Assembly: GCF_003001815.1 (NCBI RefSeq)
Contig: NZ_PVMZ01000007.1
Coordinates: 310,001 to 374,000, forward strand
Origin: Actinoplanes italicus
Lineage (GTDB): Bacteria > Actinomycetota > Actinomycetes > Mycobacteriales > Micromonosporaceae
Direction: 5' to 3'
Length of the DNA stretch: 64,000 bases
Numbering within the stretch: the first letter of the stretch is position 1; every line of letters begins with the position of its first letter. A model generated the notes under the pieces. It had not been told where the DNA came from, searched no databases, and saw only the letters and a program-made list of their open reading frames with translations. This document shows positions 48,383 to 56,233 of this stretch, one piece after another. A program made the translations under genes and the position numbers.

Positions 48383-50916
48383 TGTTCCGCGCCACCCTCA
48401 AGAGCCTGCTGGCCAGGAAGCTGCGGCTGGTCCTGTCCGGTCTCGCGGTGATCCTGGGCGTGATGTTCGTGTCGGGCGCGCTGGTGCTGACCGACACGCT
48501 GAACCGTACGTTCGACTCGATCTTCTCCGACGTCTACGCGGCGACCGACGTCTCGGTCACCGCGAAACCCAAGGTCGAGGTCTCCGAGATGGACGGTGAG
48601 GAGGTCTCCGCGCCGCTTCCGGCGTCCGCCGTGGAGACGATCAAGACCCAGGCGGGCGTACGGTCGGCGACCGGCCGTGTCGACGCCGACGGGGCCAGGG
48701 TGATCGCCACCGACGGCAAGGTGCTCACCTCGTTCGGCCCTCCACGGATCGGCTCGAACTGGACCGGCACCGACGAGATGATGGAGATCCGCTCCGGCCG
48801 CGGTCCCGAGGCGCCGGACGAGATCGCCCTGAACGCGACGACCGCGAAACTGGCCGGCTACGCCGTCGGCGACCGGGTGCCGGTCCTCACCCAGCAGCCG
48901 AAACGTGAGTTCACGCTGGTCGGCATCTGGGGTTACACGGGCGGACGGGACAGCATCAGCGGCGTGCAGGAGGTCGCGTTCACCACGCCGGTGGCGCAGG
49001 AGCTGATGCTCGGCGAGAAGGACGTGTTCACCTCGGTGACGGTGGCCGCCGCCGACGGGGTCACCCCGGACCAGCTGCGCGATCGCCTCGCTCCGGTGCT
49101 CGGCGCCGGATACGAGGTGAAGACGGGGGCGCAGCTTTCCGCGGAGGACTCGGCGAGCCTGAAGGAGGGCATGGGCTTCTTCAACCAGATCCTGCTCGGC
49201 TTCGCCGGGGTCGCGCTGTTCGTCGGCATCTTCCTGATCCTCAACACGTTCTCGATCGTGGTCGCCCAGCGCACCCGTGAGCTGGCGCTGCTGCGGGCGA
49301 TCGGCGCGTCGCGCCGCCAGGTGATCAACTCGGTGCTGGTGGAGGCCGTGGTGGTCGGCATGATCGCCTCGGTCCTGGGCCTGCTGGCCGGGATCGGCGC
49401 GGGCGCCGGGCTGGGCGCCCTGTTCAGCGGCATGAGCGGCGGGATGGACCTGGCCCCGATCGGGGTGCCGCTGTCCGCGGTGATCAGCTCGTTCACGGTG
49501 GGCATCCTGGTCACCGTGGTCGCCGCGGTGATGCCGGCGCTGCGCGCGTCGCGGATCGCCCCGGTCGCCGCGATGCAGGACGTGGCCACCCCGGACCGCC
49601 CGCTCACGAAGCTGACGGTCGCCGGGACCGTGGTGACCGCGGCCGGCGCGGCGGCGCTGGGCACGGGCCTGTTCGTGGCGAGCGGCGACTCCGCGCTCTA
49701 TCTGATCCTCGGCGGCGTGCTGGTCACGTTCATCGGGGTCGCGCTGCTCACGCCGTTGATCAGCCGTCCCGTGGTGTCGCTGCTGGGCAGGCTGTTCGCG
49801 TGGTCGGTGCCGGGCCGCCTGGGCCGGCTCAACTCGGGCCGCAACCCGCGCCGGACGGCGATCACGGCGGCCGCGCTGATGGTCGGCATCGCCCTGGTCA
49901 CGGGCGTGACCGTGGTGATGGACTCGGCGAAGAGCAGCCTCAAGGCCGAGGCGGCACGGATCCTCAAGGCCCAGATCATGATCAGTGGCGATCAGGGTGG
50001 GCCGCGTCCGCCGACCTACGATCCGGCCGTCGTCGACCGGGCCGAGGCGATCCCGGGGGTGCGGGCGGCCGCGGGGCTCTACAACGACCTGGTGGCGATC
50101 GGGGGCGAACGGTCCTACATCGCCGCCACCGAGGACCTGTCGAGGCTGGCCGAGGCGTATGGGACGACGGCCGCGAAGCTCGGCGCGGACCAGATCGCGG
50201 TGAGCGCCCCGGAGGCTGCGGAGCGGAACTGGCAGGCCGGCTCACAGGTCTCGATCCAGACCTCACGCGGCGAGGCCCACACGTACACCGTGTCCCAGGT
50301 CTTCACCGAGGATACGCTGCCGGGCAGCATCATCCTGCCGGCCGAGGCGATCAAGGGCTTCGGCATCACGCAGCCGGTGCTCGGCTTCATCCGGCTCGAC
50401 GACGGTGTCGCGGTGTCGGCGGTGCTGCCGCAGGTCAAGGCTCTGGTGGCGGACAGTCCCGAGGTGTCGGCCACCGACCAGCAGACGTTCGTCGACAGTC
50501 AGGCCGCGATCTTCGACCAGATCATCACGATGATCCAGATCCTGCTGGGCCTGGCCATCCTGATCGCGGTGCTCGGCGTCATCAACACGCTGGCGTTGTC
50601 GGTGCTGGAGCGTACCCGCGAATTGGGTCTTCTCCGGGCCGTAGGCCTCGGCCGTGCCCAGACGATGCGGATGATCACCGTCGAGGCCGTGGTGATCGCG
50701 GTCTTCGGCGCTCTGCTCGGTGTCGCGGTCGGCGCCGGCATGGGCAGCGCGGTGGCCCGTGCCCTGAAGGACGACGGCATCACACAGATCGTCCTGCCGT
50801 GGGACCGGATGGGCACCTACCTGGCCCTGGCCGCGCTGGTCGGCGTCATCGCCGCCGTCCTGCCGGCGATCCGGGCGGCGCGCCTGAACGTGCTGAACGC
50901 CATCGCGCACGACTGA
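48382..50916 (+). CDS. FtsX-like ABC permease with two MacB domains
   Basis: 844 residues. Two FtsX modules: N-terminal helix (LRLVLSGLAVILGVMFVSGAL), a large extracellular MacB-PCD-like domain (about 45-240), three helices around 270-400, a second anchor near 500, a second extracellular part, and three final helices (about 720-840). Each module ends in a conserved RTRELALLRAIGASRRQV-type coupling segment (also RTRELGLLRAVGLGRAQT). It works with the ATPase to export or expel substrates, possibly peptides or lipoproteins. A bidirectional terminator follows. Confidence 0.92.
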   Translation: MFRATLKSLLARKLRLVLSGLAVILGVMFVSGALVLTDTLNRTFDSIFSDVYAATDVSVTAKPKVEVSEMDGEEVSAPLPASAVETIKTQAGVRSATGRVDADGARVIATDGKVLTSFGPPRIGSNWTGTDEMMEIRSGRGPEAPDEIALNATTAKLAGYAVGDRVPVLTQQPKREFTLVGIWGYTGGRDSISGVQEVAFTTPVAQELMLGEKDVFTSVTVAAADGVTPDQLRDRLAPVLGAGYEVKTGAQLSAEDSASLKEGMGFFNQILLGFAGVALFVGIFLILNTFSIVVAQRTRELALLRAIGASRRQVINSVLVEAVVVGMIASVLGLLAGIGAGAGLGALFSGMSGGMDLAPIGVPLSAVISSFTVGILVTVVAAVMPALRASRIAPVAAMQDVATPDRPLTKLTVAGTVVTAAGAAALGTGLFVASGDSALYLILGGVLVTFIGVALLTPLISRPVVSLLGRLFAWSVPGRLGRLNSGRNPRRTAITAAALMVGIALVTGVTVVMDSAKSSLKAEAARILKAQIMISGDQGGPRPPTYDPAVVDRAEAIPGVRAAAGLYNDLVAIGGERSYIAATEDLSRLAEAYGTTAAKLGADQIAVSAPEAAERNWQAGSQVSIQTSRGEAHTYTVSQVFTEDTLPGSIILPAEAIKGFGITQPVLGFIRLDDGVAVSAVLPQVKALVADSPEVSATDQQTFVDSQAAIFDQIITMIQILLGLAILIAVLGVINTLALSVLERTRELGLLRAVGLGRAQTMRMITVEAVVIAVFGALLGVAVGAGMGSAVARALKDDGITQIVLPWDRMGTYLALAALVGVIAAVLPAIRAARLNVLNAIAHD

Positions 50917-50939
50917 CCGCCACGACGCCGCGCACGACA

Positions 50940-50975
50940 CAGAGGTGGCCCCGGCTCCGGCCGGGGCCACCTCTG
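50940..50975. terminator. Bidirectional terminator between ABC permease and SRPBCC genes
   Basis: 16-bp perfect inverted repeat (50940-50955 with 50960-50975), 24 bases after the permease stop and 5 bases from the convergent gene's stop. Confidence 0.85.
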
Positions 50976-50980
50976 CCGTG

Positions 50981-51421
50981 TCAGGCCAGGATCTTGTCGA
51001 GCTTGGTGAAGCTGGAGCCCCAGCCCTCGCGGGCGCCATCGGCCATCGCCTCGGGGAACGGGCTCTGCGTCACGACCAGCCGGGTCCGGCCGCCCTCCTC
51101 CTCGAAGAACTCGATGCGCAGCCGCAGCTTGTCGGCGCCGAAGTCGGGGATGTGGCTCACGTCCTCCTCGCCGACGATCAGCTCGTTCTCCACCACCTCG
51201 ACGAACGTCGCGTTCACCGGCGACGCCATCGACGGATCGTCGTCGTTGACCATGGTGAAGACCTGCTTGCCCCCGGGGCGGACGTCCATGTCGATGGTGT
51301 CGCGGGGCACCGACCAGCCGACCGGGCCGAACCACGCGGCGAGCTGGTCGGGGTCGGCGAAGGCCCGGTACACCAGGTGGCGCGGGGCGTCGAAGATGCG
51401 GGTGATGACGAGGTCGGTCAC
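50981..51421 (-). CDS. SRPBCC (AHSA1-like) protein
   Basis: 146 residues, a START-like cavity fold: ITRIFDAPRHLVYRAFADPDQLAAWFGP at the start, IDMDVRPGGKQVF in the middle, and WGSSFTKLDKIL at the end. Its GTG overlaps the ArsR stop by four bases. SRPBCC/ArsR pairs are common in actinomycetes; the protein probably binds a small hydrophobic ligand. The ligand is unknown. Confidence 0.88.
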   Translation of the reverse strand: MTDLVITRIFDAPRHLVYRAFADPDQLAAWFGPVGWSVPRDTIDMDVRPGGKQVFTMVNDDDPSMASPVNATFVEVVENELIVGEEDVSHIPDFGADKLRLRIEFFEEEGGRTRLVVTQSPFPEAMADGAREGWGSSFTKLDKILA

Positions 51422-51747
51422 TGGTCGTCCTCCTGAATGCGTTTGAGGTGGGCGTCGAGGCGGTCGAGGTTGTCGTCCCAGTAGCGGCGGTAACGCTCCA
51501 TCCACGCGGTCGCCTCACGCAGCGGCGCCGCCTCGAGACGGCTGGAACGCCACTGCGCGGAACGGCTGCGGGAGATCAGTCCCGCGTTCTCCAGCACCTT
51601 CAGGTGCCGGGAGATCGCCGGGAGGCTGATGTCGAACGGCTCGGCGAGCTCGTTCACGGTCGCCTCACTGTCGGCGAGGCGGGCAAGGATGGCGCGGCGC
51701 GTGGGGTCGGCAAGCGCCGAGAAGATCACGCTCAGCCGATCCGGCAC
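51418..51747 (-). CDS. ArsR-family winged-helix repressor
   Basis: 109 residues from the GTG at 51747. The winged helix has IFSALADPTRRAILARLAD, VNELAEPFDISLPAISRHLKVLENAGL as recognition part, and the wing SRSRSAQWRSSRLEA. There are no Cys metal ligands, so it is not a classical metal sensor. It very likely controls its own operon with the SRPBCC gene. An AT-rich palindrome sits upstream. Confidence 0.9.
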   Translation of the reverse strand: MPDRLSVIFSALADPTRRAILARLADSEATVNELAEPFDISLPAISRHLKVLENAGLISRSRSAQWRSSRLEAAPLREATAWMERYRRYWDDNLDRLDAHLKRIQEDDQ

Positions 51748-51769
51748 CGCACTCGCCCTCCAGTATTTA

Positions 51770-51795
51770 ACGCCTCGGTTAATTAACGGGCAGGT
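51770..51795 (-). promoter_or_regulatory. AT-rich palindrome, likely ArsR operator/promoter
   Basis: GTTAATTAAC (51778-51787) is a perfect palindrome within repeated TTAAC/GTTAA elements upstream of the ArsR gene, the most AT-rich stretch nearby. It is a reasonable autoregulatory site. Confidence 0.45.
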
Positions 51796-51824
51796 TAAGA
51801 ACCTAACGACGCCCGCGGCGCTTG

Positions 51825-52379
51825 TCAAACCTTGCTGGGGATGCGCCGGTGCAGCTCGGCGAGAAGGACCTCCGGTCCGGGGGACATCAAACCCACATCG
51901 ATGATGTACGCGAACTCGCCGCCCCTGCGGCGCACGCGGGGTGCCCCGCCACTCCCCGCGAGCTCGGTCGCGTAGTCCTCACCGACCGGGATCATCACCA
52001 GCTCGGTGAACGGGCCACGCCCGTGCAGTGCCACGGAGGCGATGCCGGACCAGGGCAGATGGACCGGCCGGCGGCCGGTGGCGGCGAAGTCCAGCCCGTG
52101 CACCGAGGTGTGCAGCCACCCCAGCCGGCGCCAGACCAGCAGCATCAGCAGGGCCGCCACCACGGCGGGGACGATCAGGACGGCCTCGGCGAAGACCACG
52201 ATGTCGGCGGCGCGCGGACGGTACCCGGCGGCCATCCGCACCAGCACCGTGATCAGCAACATCGGCAGCCACGCGGCGGCCAGCACCCACAGCGCGGTCA
52301 CATAGAACATGCCGCGGGCCTGAAAGAAGCTCACGGTGTCGTCCGTGGGCCCGAGCACCTGATCCACATGGTCGGCCAT
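51825..52379 (-). CDS. Two-helix membrane protein with PH-like tail
   Basis: 184 residues from the ATG at 52379. Two hydrophobic segments (about 24-46 and 60-82) are followed by WLHTSVHGLDFAATGRRPVHLPWSGIASV, which resembles the bacterial PH-like unit of small membrane proteins. It probably sits in the membrane with the C-terminal domain inside. A CATAAT hexamer lies 7 bases before the ATG. No specific function is known. Confidence 0.75.
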   Translation of the reverse strand: MADHVDQVLGPTDDTVSFFQARGMFYVTALWVLAAAWLPMLLITVLVRMAAGYRPRAADIVVFAEAVLIVPAVVAALLMLLVWRRLGWLHTSVHGLDFAATGRRPVHLPWSGIASVALHGRGPFTELVMIPVGEDYATELAGSGGAPRVRRRGGEFAYIIDVGLMSPGPEVLLAELHRRIPSKV

Positions 52380-52386
52380 ATGCAGC

Positions 52387-52392
52387 ATTATG
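52387..52392 (-). promoter_or_regulatory. Leaderless-type -10 box (CATAAT)
   Basis: Minus-strand CATAAT, 7 bases before the ATG at 52379. It is close to the TATAAT consensus. Confidence 0.5.
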
Positions 52393-52491
52393 CCCGTATA
52401 AATGCGACTTGGTGTGCGGTATCGACAGTGAGCATGATCGATACCGCAGGGGGTCCGGCGCGGCCATCGGGTACGTTCCCACACCCGCACG

Positions 52492-52497
52492 TAGGCT
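52492..52497 (+). promoter_or_regulatory. Leaderless-type -10 box for PAC2 gene
   Basis: TAGGCT, 7 bases before the ATG at 52505. Confidence 0.5.
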
Positions 52498-52504
52498 GTG
52501 TGCC

Positions 52505-53374
52505 ATGACTGAGTTCGACGGCCTTCCGCTGCTCCGCTCCCCCGTGGCCATCGCCGCCTTCGAGGGGTGGAACGATGCTGCGGACGCTTCGACCGCGGCC
52601 GTGGAACACCTCGAGCAGGTCTGGGAGGCCCGCGAGGTCACCAGCATCGACCCCGAGGACTTCTACGACTTCCAGGTCAGCCGGCCCACCATCACCATGG
52701 CCGAGGGAGAGACCCGTAAGATCGAGTGGCCGACCACCCGTTTCACCGTGGCCAGCCCGCCCGGCGCCGACCGTGACGTGGTCCTGATCCGCGGCATCGA
52801 GCCGAGCATGCGGTGGCGCACCTTCTGCGAGAACGTGCTGGAGATCTGCCACAGCCTCGAGGTCACCCGGATCGTGCTGCTGGGCGCCCTGCTGGCCGAC
52901 GTGCCCTACACCCGGCCGCTCCCGATCAGCGGCACCGCCAGCGACCGGGAGACCGCCGAGAAGTACAAGGTCGTGCCCACCCGCTACGACGGCCCGACCG
53001 GCATCGTCGGGGTGCTGCAGGAGGCCGCCACCCGTGCCGAGCTGGACGCGCTCTCCTTCTGGGTGCACGTCCCGCACTACGCCAACAACCCGCCCTGCCC
53101 CAAGGCCACCCTGTCCCTGCTCAGCCGGATCGAGGACGTCCTCGACCTGCCCGTGCCGATGGCCGACCTGGCCGAGCAGGCCGACGAGTGGGAGAAGCGC
53201 GTCCGGGCCGCCGCCGAGCAGGACGCCGAGCTCGGCGAGTACGTCCGCGAGCTGGAGGAACGGGTCGGTGACGCCGGAATACAGCCTCTCACCGGTGACG
53301 AGATCGCCAGCGAGTTCGAGAAGTACCTGCGCCGCCGCGGCGGCTCCGCGGGCCCGACCGCCGGCTCCTGGTGA
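52505..53374 (+). CDS. PAC2 family protein
   Basis: 289 residues. It belongs to the family named after eukaryotic proteasome-assembly chaperone 2: PVAIAAFEGWNDAADASTAAVEHL, WRTFCENVLEIC, IVLLGALLADVPYTRPLPI and SFWVHVPHYANNPPCPKATLSL. Actinobacterial members such as Rv2125 form trimers, but a chaperone role in the 20S core is unproven. The C-terminus (about 225-289) is charged and helical, ending in a short tail. A terminator follows the stop. Confidence 0.9.
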   Translation: MTEFDGLPLLRSPVAIAAFEGWNDAADASTAAVEHLEQVWEAREVTSIDPEDFYDFQVSRPTITMAEGETRKIEWPTTRFTVASPPGADRDVVLIRGIEPSMRWRTFCENVLEICHSLEVTRIVLLGALLADVPYTRPLPISGTASDRETAEKYKVVPTRYDGPTGIVGVLQEAATRAELDALSFWVHVPHYANNPPCPKATLSLLSRIEDVLDLPVPMADLAEQADEWEKRVRAAAEQDAELGEYVRELEERVGDAGIQPLTGDEIASEFEKYLRRRGGSAGPTAGSW

Positions 53375-53379
53375 AACGA

Positions 53380-53406
53380 AACGGGCGTCCCGGCGGGACG
53401 CCCGTT
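53380..53406 (+). terminator. Hairpin terminator after PAC2 gene
   Basis: 12-bp perfect inverted repeat (53380-53391 with 53395-53406), loop GGC, 5 bases after the PAC2 stop, with a TT at the end. Confidence 0.85.
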
Positions 53407-53424
53407 CTGGCGATTACGGCGGCT

Positions 53425-53616
53425 TCAGGAAGACTTCCCGATAGCCAGTACCTCATGCTGGAATCCGGCCCACTGCTCATAGGTGAAGACCAGAGCGGGC
53501 TGGCCGGGGTTCTTGGCATCACGCAGATGAACGGTCCCGTCGATCTGCGCCACTTCGATACACGCTCCGTGGGAGCAAAAGCTGCTGCGCTGCCACGCCG
53601 TTGTGGTTGGTTTCAT
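53425..53616 (-). CDS. DUF397 domain protein
   Basis: 63 residues. Typical DUF397 layout: WQRSSFCSHGACIEVAQIDG, VHLRDAKNPGQPALVFTYEQW and an end near GF. These small actinobacterial proteins are usually encoded next to an XRE-DUF5753 regulator and modulate it, as in the WhiJ-like systems of Streptomyces. The upstream gene is such a regulator, 23 bases away. Confidence 0.9.
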   Translation of the reverse strand: MKPTTTAWQRSSFCSHGACIEVAQIDGTVHLRDAKNPGQPALVFTYEQWAGFQHEVLAIGKSS

Positions 53617-53639
53617 CTCGGACCTCTCATGCGGGAAAG

Positions 53640-54593
53640 TCAGGACTCCATGCCCTGATCTTGGCTCACTTGGCGCGCGGCGCGAGGCAGCTTCGCGCTC
53701 TCGGCGCGGGCCAGCTTCGCCCGCAGCTCATACACACGCGCCAGAATCGTGGCCCGGCTGGCGTCCTCGTCGAACGCGCGCAGCCAGAACCGCTCGAAGA
53801 CGTCCCGGTGATAACGCACCTGCGCCGGGTCCTCGACAACCTCGTCCTCGAGGTAGATCTCCCGGTACAGCACGGCGTCGTCGGGATCAGCACCGAGATC
53901 GAGCACGCTGAAGTAGCCGAAGGTGCCCATCATCATGCCGTCGTCCAGCGGCAGCACCCGGACGTGCACGTTGGGCCAGCGGGACACCGCGGCGAGTTCC
54001 TCGAACTGGTCGGCTGTCACCGCGAGGCCACCCACGGTCCGCCACAGCGCCGCCTCGTCCAGCAGCAGGCAGAACTCCGGCGGGTCCTCACGCTTGAGCA
54101 CCTGGTCGCGGCGTGACAGGCGCACGTCGCGGCGGACCCTGCGCTGCTCCTCGCTCAGCGTCTGCTCGAACCAGGCCAGGGTCGCCTCGGCCACCGCCGG
54201 AGTCTGCAGATAGGCCGGGATGAGAGTCGAGTGGTACTCCCGGATCGCGGTCGCCGCCTGCTCGAACTGCAGCAGCTGAACCAGGCCGGGAGTCAGATGG
54301 TCGCGATACTCCTGGGTGGTCAGGTATCGCTCGCGACGGGCGGTGCGGGCCTCGGCGAGGAGAGCGGCGATGCTCCGCTCGTCGGCGACCTGGTAGATGT
54401 CGAGCGCGGCCCGCAGGTCCGTGGGCGAGATGGTGACCTCGCCCAACTCGATGCGCTGCACCTTGGACAGTGACCAGCCGAGCTTCTTGGCCACCTCGTT
54501 CTGGCTCAGGCCGGAACGCTCCCGAGCCGCGCGTAGCGCCAGTCGGACCCGCCGTCTCGCGACAGCGGGCAACTCGCCACGCGCAGCCGACAT
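53640..54593 (-). CDS. XRE-type regulator with DUF5753 domain
   Basis: 317 residues from the ATG at 54593 (GAGGGG upstream). HTH at about 15-75: LALRAARERSGLSQNEVAKKL and LSKVQRIELGEVTISPTDLRA. The rest is a DUF5753 domain with YLTTQEYRDHLTPGLVQLL, IREYHSTLIPAYLQTPAVAE, a PEFCLLLDEAALWRTVGG centre and PNVHVRVLPLDDG. It is a transcription regulator acting with the DUF397 protein. Streptomyces relatives control development or antibiotic production. Confidence 0.9.
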   Translation of the reverse strand: MSAARGELPAVARRRVRLALRAARERSGLSQNEVAKKLGWSLSKVQRIELGEVTISPTDLRAALDIYQVADERSIAALLAEARTARRERYLTTQEYRDHLTPGLVQLLQFEQAATAIREYHSTLIPAYLQTPAVAEATLAWFEQTLSEEQRRVRRDVRLSRRDQVLKREDPPEFCLLLDEAALWRTVGGLAVTADQFEELAAVSRWPNVHVRVLPLDDGMMMGTFGYFSVLDLGADPDDAVLYREIYLEDEVVEDPAQVRYHRDVFERFWLRAFDEDASRATILARVYELRAKLARAESAKLPRAARQVSQDQGMES

Positions 54594-54706
54594 CCAGCCC
54601 CTCACCAAAGTCTAAAAGCCGCTAATCGCCCTTGATTGCGACATCGCACGTTGCCCTGTCGCCGAATCCGCAAGAGCTTACCGCAGTACCTCGAACGGGT
54701 TGGCGA

Positions 54707-55117
54707 TCAGGCCTCCCCGTACTCCAGGGCACGAACCAGACCACGGCAGAACTCGGCGAACTCCCTCTCGTCGCGCGACGAGAAGATCTCGATGACGTCG
54801 CCGCGGTAACCGGCTCGCAGCTGCCACCAGCGACCCGCCCGGGGCCGCAGGCAGAACACCGCGCCGACACCGAGCGCCGACGACAGCACCACGGTCAGGA
54901 GCAGCGAGGCGGGCCCCACCAGGGGAACCGCCATCACGGCCGCGACCAGTGCGGACACCCCCGCCACGTACCGGCCGGCGTCGTCCGGCGCGGGGTCGAA
55001 CCGGACAATGTGCAGATCGGCCATCTCCGTCACCACGAAGAGCCTGCGATGCTCCCTCGACACCTCGACGACCTGGTGCGTGATGACGGCTTTGGGACCT
55101 CGGTAGAAGACCGGCAA
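54707..55117 (-). CDS. DUF6232-like membrane protein
   Basis: 136 residues. It begins PVFYRGPKAVITHQVVEV, has two membrane segments (about 50-90), and ends with WWQLRAGYRGDVIEIFSSRDEREFAEFCRGL, in the DUF6232 pattern as I recall it. The start appears to be a TTG at 55117 with AGGGGAGGGG 6 bases upstream, because no ATG or GTG fits. Function unknown. Confidence 0.68.
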   Translation of the reverse strand: MPVFYRGPKAVITHQVVEVSREHRRLFVVTEMADLHIVRFDPAPDDAGRYVAGVSALVAAVMAVPLVGPASLLLTVVLSSALGVGAVFCLRPRAGRWWQLRAGYRGDVIEIFSSRDEREFAEFCRGLVRALEYGEA

Positions 55118-55209
55118 CTCTCACCCCTCCCCTCGGCTTGCACGACGGAGGAGGGGTGCACGAGGATAGCGATGGACAAGGCTCTCCCCCTCCATGAGCG
55201 AGAGGCCTC

Positions 55210-55239
55210 GGCGGCGGCCAGCGGCTACTGGCCGCCGCC
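55210..55239 (+). terminator. Hairpin with T-rich end in the GntR spacer
   Basis: 12-bp perfect inverted repeat (55210-55221 with 55228-55239) and TCTTC directly after. It looks like an intrinsic terminator on the plus strand, though no plus-strand gene precedes it, so a short unannotated transcript may end here. Confidence 0.5.
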
Positions 55240-55393
55240 TCTTCAATTGATCCTCATCGCCCTTAACGTGAATTCAGTATGGGGCTAACCGACCGTGTCC
55301 GCTAGATGCCTGTCAGCCTTGTAGCTGATAGCCGAATTCACTCACGGAGTTTCACGCGTGTCGAGTCGCTGAGCTCGCCGTCCGTACCGCATC

Positions 55394-55405
55394 CTAGGAA
55401 CCTAG
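55394..55405. promoter_or_regulatory. CTAGG-AA-CCTAG palindrome, possible GntR operator
   Basis: 12-base inverted repeat 16 bases before the ATG of the GntR gene. A regulator bound here would block its own translation initiation region or promoter. Confidence 0.4.
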
Positions 55406-55421
55406 CTGGAAGGAGACGGGC

Positions 55422-56213
55422 ATGAGCATCAATCCGGGAGCGGCTGAGTTCCCGCATCGGCAGATCGCGTCCCAGCTGCGGGAACGCATCCGGCGCGGTG
55501 AGTGGCAGCCGGGCGAGAGGCTGCCGTCCATCCCCGCCATGGCGGAGATGTTCGGCGTCGCGAAACAGACCGTTCAGCGCACCGTCGACCAGCTGCGGGT
55601 CGAGGGCATCCTGATCACCAAACCCGGTTCGGGTACGTACGTCCGCGGCACCCGCCGGCGTCTGAACCGACTCTCGCGCGGCCGCTACGGCGCGCACCGC
55701 GGCTACCACGCCGACCTGGCCGCCAGATACCGCCAGCAGCTCACCGGCGTCGGCCGGGAGGCGGCGCCACCCGAGGTGGCCGACGCCTTCGGGGTGCGCG
55801 ACGGCACGGAGATGCTGGTCAGGCGGCATGTGGTGCGCACCGACGACGCCACCGTCGAGCTCGGCGCCTCCTGGTTCCGGGTCACCGACGCCACCGGCAC
55901 CCCACTGGAACGCCTGGAGGCGTTCGGCCGGCCGCTGTACCAGGAGGCGGAGGAGGTGCTGGGCCGCCGCTACACCTCGGCCACCGACACGATCAGCGCC
56001 CGGCAGCCGAGCCGCGAGGAGGCCGAGATCCTGCAGATCCGGCCGGACACCCCGGTGCTGCACCTGCTACATGTCGCCTTCGACGAGACCCGCAAGCCGA
56101 TCGAGGTGGCGCAGGCGACCTGGCCGGGACCGATGACCACGCTGACCGAGGAGTACCGGATCCCGGCACCCGCCCCGGAACCCGACCCGGACCCGGGGAT
56201 GGCACTGGCCTGA
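55422..56213 (+). CDS. GntR/HutC-family regulator with UTRA domain
   Basis: 263 residues. Winged helix (about 8-75): HRQIASQLRERIRRGEWQPG, LPSIPAMAEMFGVAKQTVQR and GILITKPGSGTYV. A UTRA effector-binding domain (about 90-245) follows, with RRHVVRTDDATVELGASWF and TDTISARQPSREEAEIL. It senses a small molecule, often a sugar or amino acid derivative. GGAAGGAGA precedes the ATG. The end is a low-complexity PAPEPDPDPG tail. No target operon can be named. Confidence 0.9.
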   Translation: MSINPGAAEFPHRQIASQLRERIRRGEWQPGERLPSIPAMAEMFGVAKQTVQRTVDQLRVEGILITKPGSGTYVRGTRRRLNRLSRGRYGAHRGYHADLAARYRQQLTGVGREAAPPEVADAFGVRDGTEMLVRRHVVRTDDATVELGASWFRVTDATGTPLERLEAFGRPLYQEAEEVLGRRYTSATDTISARQPSREEAEILQIRPDTPVLHLLHVAFDETRKPIEVAQATWPGPMTTLTEEYRIPAPAPEPDPDPGMALA

Positions 56214-56233
56214 CCCGTCCACCACCTCACGCC

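Larger units (their letters stand above)
55118..55421. other. 304-base regulatory spacer upstream of the GntR gene
   Basis: It holds a 12-bp hairpin (55210-55239) followed by TCTTCAATT and GTGAATTC/GAATTCAC inverted elements (55269-55276, 55333-55340). There is also a palindrome CTAGG-AA-CCTAG next to the GntR start and a 38-codon frame (55173-55289) crossing the hairpin. There is no established gene. Confidence 0.5.
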
